From CAVRTM01 sp963696105 (GTDB taxonomy: Bacteria > Actinomycetota > Actinomycetes > Actinomycetales > Dermatophilaceae), in the NCBI GenBank assembly GCA_963696105.1, contig CAVOIP010000005.1:1782753-1846752 (forward strand): a DNA stretch of 64,000 bases, given 5' to 3'. Numbering within the stretch: the first letter of the stretch is position 1; the number at the start of each line of letters is the position of its first letter. A program made the position numbers and the translations under genes. The notes beneath the pieces are model-generated. The model was given only the letters and a program-made list of their open reading frames with translations, did no database searches and had not been told where the DNA came from. This document shows positions 59,226 to 64,000 of the stretch, piece after piece.

Positions 59226-60194
59226 TTGCCGCGCACCCGACTCATCGCCACCGGCGGCACCATCGCCAGCCGCCGGTCGCCGCAAGGTCTCCTGTCCGGC
59301 GCCACGGGCGGGGAGCTGCTGGAGGCCGCCGGTCTGGCCCAGGCGGGCATCGAGGTGGAGGACGTGGGCAGCCGCGGCAGCTACGCGTTCACGCTGGCGG
59401 ACCTGACCGGTCTCGCCGGCCGGGTGCGTGCGGCGCTCGATGACGGCGTCGACGGCGTCGTTCTCACCCACGGCACCGACACGATGGAGGAGACGGCGTT
59501 CCTGCTGGAGCTGGTCCACGGGGACGACCGACCGGTCGTGCTCACCGGCGCCCAGCGTCCCTTCGACAGCGTCGCGCCGGACGGCCCCGGCAACCTGGCG
59601 GCGGCGCTGCAGGTCGCCGCCAGCCCGCACGCCCGGGGCCTGGGTGCCCTGCTGGTGTTCGACGGACTGGCCTGGCAGGCCAGGGGCGTGCGCAAGACCG
59701 AGACGCTCGCCTCCGGTGCCTTCGCCGCGCCGGGTCGGGGCCCGGCCCTGCGCATCGTCTCGGAGAGCGTCCTGCCGCTGTCCCGGCAGCGCAGGCCGGC
59801 GCCGTTCCGCCTCGACACGGGACCCCTGCCGCGCGTGGATGTCGTCCCGCTGTACGTCGGTGTCGACGACGCCCTGCTGCAGGCGGCGGTCGCCGCCGGC
59901 GCCCGTGGCGTCGTACTGCAGGCCCTCGGCGCGGGCAACGCCCCGCCGTCGGTGACGGACTCGGTCGGCCGGCTCGTCGCCGGCGGCATCCCCGTCCTCG
60001 TCACCAGCCGTGTCACAGCCGGTCCCGTGTCGCCGCTCTATGCCGGCGGCGGGGGCGCGGACCTCGCCCGGGCCGGTGCCGTCTTCGCCGCCGACCTCAG
60101 CCCGTGGCAGGCCCGGCTGCTGCTCTCGGCCGCCCTGGCCGGCGCCACCGACGACCCGGGAGCCGCTGTCAGCGAGTGGCTTGGCCTCGGCTGA
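59226..60194 (+). CDS. L-asparaginase-like amidohydrolase
   Basis: A 322-aa asparaginase/glutaminase-fold enzyme. Both catalytic Thr elements are present: IATGGTIASRRS (residues ~8-19) and VVLTHGTDTMEETAF (~80-94); the C-terminal VLQALGAGNAPPSV and VLVTSRVTAGPVSPLY complete the family pattern. There is no signal peptide. The start is probably TTG 59226, seven bases after GGAGG (59214-59218); GTG 59196 would add ten residues. As the first gene of an operon with a deacetylase/imidase-like gene, a transporter and two SDRs, its substrate may be a half-amide rather than asparagine (inference). Confidence 0.87.
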   Translation: MPRTRLIATGGTIASRRSPQGLLSGATGGELLEAAGLAQAGIEVEDVGSRGSYAFTLADLTGLAGRVRAALDDGVDGVVLTHGTDTMEETAFLLELVHGDDRPVVLTGAQRPFDSVAPDGPGNLAAALQVAASPHARGLGALLVFDGLAWQARGVRKTETLASGAFAAPGRGPALRIVSESVLPLSRQRRPAPFRLDTGPLPRVDVVPLYVGVDDALLQAAVAAGARGVVLQALGAGNAPPSVTDSVGRLVAGGIPVLVTSRVTAGPVSPLYAGGGGADLARAGAVFAADLSPWQARLLLSAALAGATDDPGAAVSEWLGLG

Positions 60195-60285
60195 GTCTCG
60201 ACCAGCGCGCTCGGCCGTCCTGGCCCATCCTGAAATTCCCACCCCGAGGCGCCGTGCGGCGCCCGACGTGTCCGAAGGAGAAGCA

Positions 60286-61175
60286 ATGCCCAAGGAGATC
60301 TTCGTGTCGTTCGGCGTCGACGTCGACGCCGTCGGCGGCTGGCTCGGCTCGTACGGCGGGGAGGACTCGCCGGACGACATCTCGCGCGGCCTGTTCGCCG
60401 GCGAGGTCGGCGTGCCGCGCCTGCTGGAGCTGTTCCGCCGCAACGACCTGACGCCAGACCTTCTTCTGGCCCGGTCACTCGATCGAGACGTTCCCGGAGC
60501 AGTTCGACGCGTGCGTCGCGGCCGGGCACGAGATCGGCGTGCACGGCTACAGCCACGAGAACCCGATCGCGATGAGCCGCGAGCAGGAGTCCGACGGTCC
60601 TGGACCACTGCATCGAGCTGATCGAGACGCGCGCCGGCACGCCGGCCCACCGGCTACGTCGCGCCGTGGTGGGAGTTCAGCCGCGTCACCAACGAGCTGC
60701 TGCTCGAGCGCGGCATCACGTACGACCACTCGCTGATGCACCGCGACTTCGAGCCGTACTACGTGCGGGTCGGCGACACCTGGACGAAGATCGACTACGA
60801 CGACGCCGGCCGAGACGTGGATGAAGCCGCTGGTGCGCGGCGAGGAGACCGACCTCATCGAGATCCCGGCGAACTGGTACCTCGACGACCTGCCGCCGAT
60901 GATGTTCATCAAGGCCAGCCCGAACAGCCACGGCTTCGTCAACCCGCGTGACATCGAGCAGATGTGGCGCGACCAGTTCGACTGGGTCTACCGCGAGATG
61001 CGACTACGCGGCGTTCACCATGACGATCCACCCCGACGTGTCCGGGTCGCCCGCAGGTCCTGCTGATGCTCGAGCGGCTCATCGAGCACATCAACTCGCC
61101 ACGACGGCGTCCGCTGGGCGACGTTCGACGCAGATCGCCGACGACTTCGCCCAGCGCTCGCCCAGGAAGGCCTGA
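60286..61175 (+). pseudogene. HpPgdA/cyclic-imidase-type polysaccharide deacetylase, about eight frameshifts
   Basis: The protein is recognisable throughout when read in three frames: KEIFVSFGVDVDAVGGWLGS, EDSPDDISRGLFAGEVGVPR, GHEIGVHGYSHENPIAMSRE, WWEFSRVTNELLLERGITYD, IPANWYLDDLPPMMFIKASP, NPRDIEQMWRDQFDWVYREM and the C-terminal ADDFAQRSPRKA. This is the NodB-fold family of Helicobacter HP0310 and bacterial cyclic imide hydrolases (metal Asp in GVDVDA, His in HGYSHENP). Each break is cured by removing one base, near 60456, 60591, 60642, 60817, 61001, 61047, 61099 and 61131. ATG 60286 follows AAGGAG. Corrected length ~293 aa, normal for the family. Confidence 0.85.
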
Positions 61176-61177
61176 CC

Positions 61178-62531
61178 ATGGCCGACGCCGCAGCTGCCGC
61201 GACCGTGCCGGCGTGGAGGCGTGAGGTGACGCCGAAGATGCTGATGAGGGTCTCGGTCGTCTGCTTCCTCGCGTGGGTGTTCTCCGTCTACGACTACACG
61301 CTGTTCGGCACCCTGCTGCCCAAGATCGCCGACGACTTCGGCTGGTCCACCGCCCAGGCCACGACCATCGCCACCTGGGTGACCGCGGGGACCTTCCTCG
61401 TGGCGCTCAGCGTCGGTCCGCTGCTGGACCGGGTCGGCCGCCAGCGGGCGCTGGTCGTGACGATCATCGGTGCGGCCCTCAGCTCGGGCCTGACCGGGCT
61501 GGCTGCCGGTGCGGTGTCGCTGGTCGTCATCCGGGCGTTCTCCGGCTTCGGCTACTCCGAGGAGCTGGTCAACACCGTCTACCTGAACGAGATGTACGGC
61601 AAGTCGCGCCGCCGCGGCTTCATGTACAGCTTCGTCCAGAGCGGCTGGCCCGTCGGCGCGCTGGTGTCGGCCGGGCTCACGGCGATCCTGCTGCCGCACG
61701 TGGGGTGGCGCTGGTGCTTCGTCATCGCGATGGTGCCGTCGATCCTCGTGGCGCTGGCGGCCACCCGGCTCCCGGAGTCGCCCGCGTTCGCGGCCCTGCA
61801 GGAGGTGCGCCGCCTGCGCGCCGCCGGTGAGCCGTCCGAAGCCGACGCGCTGGCGGGCGAGATGGGCCTCAGCGTGGCCGGGAGAGCAAGGCGACCCTGA
61901 AGGACGTGTTCGCCCCGGGCCTGCGCCGTCACACCGTCTGCCTGTCCCTGGCGTGGCTGTTCAACTGGATGGCGATCCAGGTCTTCTCCGTCCTGGGCAC
62001 CACCGTGCTCACCAAGGGCAAGGGCGTCTCCTTCGACAACGCCCTGATCGTGCTCGTCCTGGCCAACGTCGTCGGCTTCGCCGGCTACCTCTTCCACGGC
62101 TGGGTCGGCGACCGCTTCGGCCGCCGCAGCACCATCATCGTGGGCTGGATCGTGGGCAGCGTCCTCACCGCGGTCATGCTGCTCGGGCCCTCGAGCAGCG
62201 CCTTCGTGATCCCGCTCTACGCCCTGTCCCTGTTCTTCCTCACCGGCCCGTACGCCGCGATGCTGTTCTACATGGGCGAGTCGTTCCCGGCGCAGGTGCG
62301 CGGTCTGGGTCCGAACGTCGCCCACACCATGGGCCCGGTCGGCGCCATCGTCGGCTCGGCACTGCTGACCGCGCTGCTCGCTGCGGGGCTCAGCATGACG
62401 ACGGCCGCGCTGGTCAGCGGCTCGGTGTTCATGCTGGCTTCGGGCCTGCTGATGCTCGGCACCCGCAAGGTCGACCAGCAGCACACGATGACCGACGCCG
62501 GCTCGAGGCCCAGCAGGTGGCGGCCCGATGA
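61178..62531 (+). CDS. MFS transporter, with two frameshifts
   Basis: A ~451-aa 12-TM major-facilitator transporter, two bases after the deacetylase stop. The N half (RVSVVCFLAWVFSVYDYTLF, helix 2-3 loop GPLLDRVGRQRAL, then YLNEMYGKSRRRGFMYSFVQ) is in the frame of ATG 61178. Near 61883, where GESKATLKD is expected, one G of a G run is missing, and the C half (HTVCLSLAWLFNWMAIQVFS, GWVGDRFGRRSTI) continues in another frame. A second missing base near 62507 moves the last residues to a frame ending EAQQVAAR and a TGA at 62529 that overlaps the ATG of the next gene (ATGA), which supports this end. Probably imports the operon's substrate. Confidence 0.85.
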
Positions 62532-63349
62532 CTGCCACGTCTTCCCCGGATGCGGCCCCGGTGCAGGAGGCGCGGCGCGACGACGGCCTGGCCGGTCGCG
62601 TCGCGGTCATCACCGGCGGAGCCAGCGGTATCGGCCGGGCGCTGGCGGTCGCCTACGCCCGCGCCGGAGTCGCCAGCGTCCTCGGCTACCACCCCGGTGA
62701 CCCGCACGACGCGGGCAAGGTCGTCGCCGAGGTGGAGGCGGCCGGGGGCCGTGCCTGCGCCGTCGCGGTCGACGTCCGCGACAGCGAGCAGGTCGACGCC
62801 CTGATCCGGACGGCCGTCGAGCGCTTCGGCCGCCTCGACATCGCGGTGGCCGGAGCCGGCGTCCTGCGCCGGGCCCCGCTCGCCGAGCTGAGCGACGACG
62901 CCTGGGCCGACATGCTCTCGGTCGACCTCACCGGCGTCCTGCGCACGCTGCGGGCGGCGGCCGGAGCCATGACGGGGCCTGGAGCCATGGTCGCGGTCTC
63001 CTCCATCGCGGGCGGCGTCTACGGCTGGGACGAGCACGCCCACTACGCGGCCGCCAAGTCCGGCGTCCTCGGCCTGTGCCGGTCCCTCGCGGTGGAGCTG
63101 GCGCCCCGGGGCATCCGGGTCAACGCGGTCATCCCCGGCCTGATCGAGAGCCCGCAGTCCCTGGACCCGGTCAACTCGCTCGGCCCCGAGGGCCTGGCTG
63201 ACGCCGGCCGGCTCATCCCGTGGGGCCGCGTGGGCACGGCCGACGAGGCCGCGCGGACCATCCGCTTCCTCACCGGTGACGACGCGGGCTACGTCACCGG
63301 CCAGCAGCTCATCGTGGACGGCGGACTCACGGTCCGCTGGCCCAGCTAA
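62528..63349 (+). CDS. Short-chain dehydrogenase/reductase
   Basis: A 273-aa classical SDR: cofactor loop TGGASGIGRAL (residues ~30-40), VAGAG (NNAG equivalent), catalytic Ser in VAVSSIAGG (~158) with YxxxK in HYAAAKSGVLGL (~171), and the C-terminal YVTGQQLIVDGG. The acidic residue ending strand 2 is not obvious (LGYHPGDP), so NADP or NAD preference is uncertain. Starts in an ATGA overlap with the transporter. The next gene is a second SDR, and the two may act on the same intermediate in turn. Confidence 0.92.
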   Translation: MTATSSPDAAPVQEARRDDGLAGRVAVITGGASGIGRALAVAYARAGVASVLGYHPGDPHDAGKVVAEVEAAGGRACAVAVDVRDSEQVDALIRTAVERFGRLDIAVAGAGVLRRAPLAELSDDAWADMLSVDLTGVLRTLRAAAGAMTGPGAMVAVSSIAGGVYGWDEHAHYAAAKSGVLGLCRSLAVELAPRGIRVNAVIPGLIESPQSLDPVNSLGPEGLADAGRLIPWGRVGTADEAARTIRFLTGDDAGYVTGQQLIVDGGLTVRWPS

Positions 63350-63358
63350 GGAGACGAC

Positions 63359-64000
63359 ATGAGCCAGACCCTCTCCGGGCAGGTGGCCCTGGTGACCGGT
63401 GCCGCGAGCGGCATCGGAGCCGCGATCGCGGACGCCTTCGCCGCCGAAGGAGCACACCTCGTCCTGGCCGACCTCGACCTGGCAGGTGCCGAGGCCACGG
63501 CCGAGCGGGCCCGCGCGGTCGGTGTCCCGGCCACCGCCCACCGGGTGGACCTCACCGACGCCGACGCGACCCGACGGCTGGTGGACGAGGCCGTCGACCG
63601 GCACCAGCGCCTGGACGTCCTGGTCAACTGCGCCGGGATGCTGACCGAGGTGCCGCTCGTCGAGATGGACGTGGACACCTGGGACCAGATGATCGCGGTC
63701 GACCTGCGCAGCGTGTTCCTGTGCTGCCGCTGGGTGGCGCCGGTCATGGTCGCGCAGGGCAGCGGACGGATCATCAACATCGCCTCCCAGCTCGGGCTCA
63801 AGGGCGGCGAGGGGCTGGTCCACTACTCGGCCGCCAAGGCCGGTGTCATCGGCCTGACCAAGGCGCTGGCGCGGGAGCTGGCCCCGAGCGGGGTGCTGGT
63901 CAACGCCATCGCCCCGGGCCCGATCGAGACCCCGCTGGTCGAGGGCATCAGCGAGGCCTGGAAGAAGGCCAAGCAGGCCGAGCTGCCCCTCGGTCGCTTC
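63359..64000 (+). CDS. Short-chain dehydrogenase/reductase, cut by the window edge
   Basis: At least 214 residues of a classical SDR: TGAASGIGAAIADAF (residues ~13-27), the acidic LADLDL after strand 2 that favours NAD, VNCAG (~86), catalytic Ser in NIASQLGLKGG, and HYSAAKAGVIGLTKAL (Tyr/Lys). The C-terminal ~35 residues lie beyond the window. AAGGAGACGAC precedes the ATG at 63359, nine bases after the previous stop codon. Confidence 0.92.
   Translation, partial: MSQTLSGQVALVTGAASGIGAAIADAFAAEGAHLVLADLDLAGAEATAERARAVGVPATAHRVDLTDADATRRLVDEAVDRHQRLDVLVNCAGMLTEVPLVEMDVDTWDQMIAVDLRSVFLCCRWVAPVMVAQGSGRIINIASQLGLKGGEGLVHYSAAKAGVIGLTKALARELAPSGVLVNAIAPGPIETPLVEGISEAWKKAKQAELPLGRF

Noticed and set aside
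1..64000. Insertion sequences, prophage genes or restriction/defence systems
   Set aside because: Apart from the integrase remnant and the DUF222/HNH gene, no transposase, phage structural gene, methylase or CRISPR-associated gene is recognisable.

Overview
The window is GC-rich, uses GTG/TTG starts freely, packs genes with ATGA/GTGA overlaps, and carries a gene order typical of Actinomycetota. The order 5-formyl-THF cyclo-ligase / galU / moeA(glp) / rimJ-type GNAT / small membrane protein, followed by protein O-mannosyltransferase / rsmI / metG / tatD / rpf / rsmA / ispE, is the one I know from Mycobacterium and, in part, Streptomyces. I do not push the assignment below phylum; a soil or environmental high-GC actinobacterium is the best reading.

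Layout. 1-10.7 kb: the end of a penicillin acylase-family gene, folate salvage, a membrane diguanylate cyclase, then the galU-moeA/glp-moaC-mogA-GNAT-glpR/sepX operon, an aldo/keto reductase and tRNA-Ala(CGC). 10.7-14.5 kb: a non-coding stretch, two short CDF-type metal transporters, a secreted Cys-containing protein and a broken DUF222/HNH gene. 14.6-20.2 kb: a DUF2252 protein, a PknB-type Ser/Thr kinase and two bPH2 membrane proteins. 20.2-31 kb: core block (pmt, rsmI, metG, tatD, rpfB, rsmA, ispE, ABC-F). 31-35 kb: a TamR-like MarR regulator facing trans-aconitate methyltransferase, a TetR regulator with a fatty-acid desaturase, and small conserved proteins.

35.0-38.0 kb is a small genomic island. 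A tRNA-like gene reading UUG is followed by an integrase C-terminal remnant, and 2.87 kb downstream the 3' part of the tRNA recurs as a 68-bp near-perfect direct repeat. The cargo is a Tat-exported protein of the CrtC/AttH lipocalin-like family. Beside it (38.0-43.5 kb) is a sensory cluster of PAS/GAF/ANTAR proteins, a MEDS-STAS protein and a STAS-HATPase fusion, which looks like a stress-response partner-switching module. 43.5-52.4 kb is accessory: YCII, VOC, MFS, FAD monooxygenase, APH-like kinase, an unusual GNAT-patatin fusion, a GAP-family membrane protein and a P-loop kinase.

52.5-64 kb holds an MHS transporter/ArgE-like peptidase pair, a two-component system, a secreted DUF5666-like protein, and a LacI-regulated catabolic operon (asparaginase-like, HpPgdA/cyclic-imidase-like deacetylase, MFS, two SDRs), which runs off the right edge.

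Two global traits stand out. First, a near-identical -10 box (TAGGNT) lies 6-7 bases before several ATG codons, implying leaderless mRNAs; twice its TAG is the stop codon of the preceding gene. Second, many otherwise well-conserved genes, including the essential metG, contain single-base frameshifts, some in C homopolymers. This points to residual assembly error more than to gene death.
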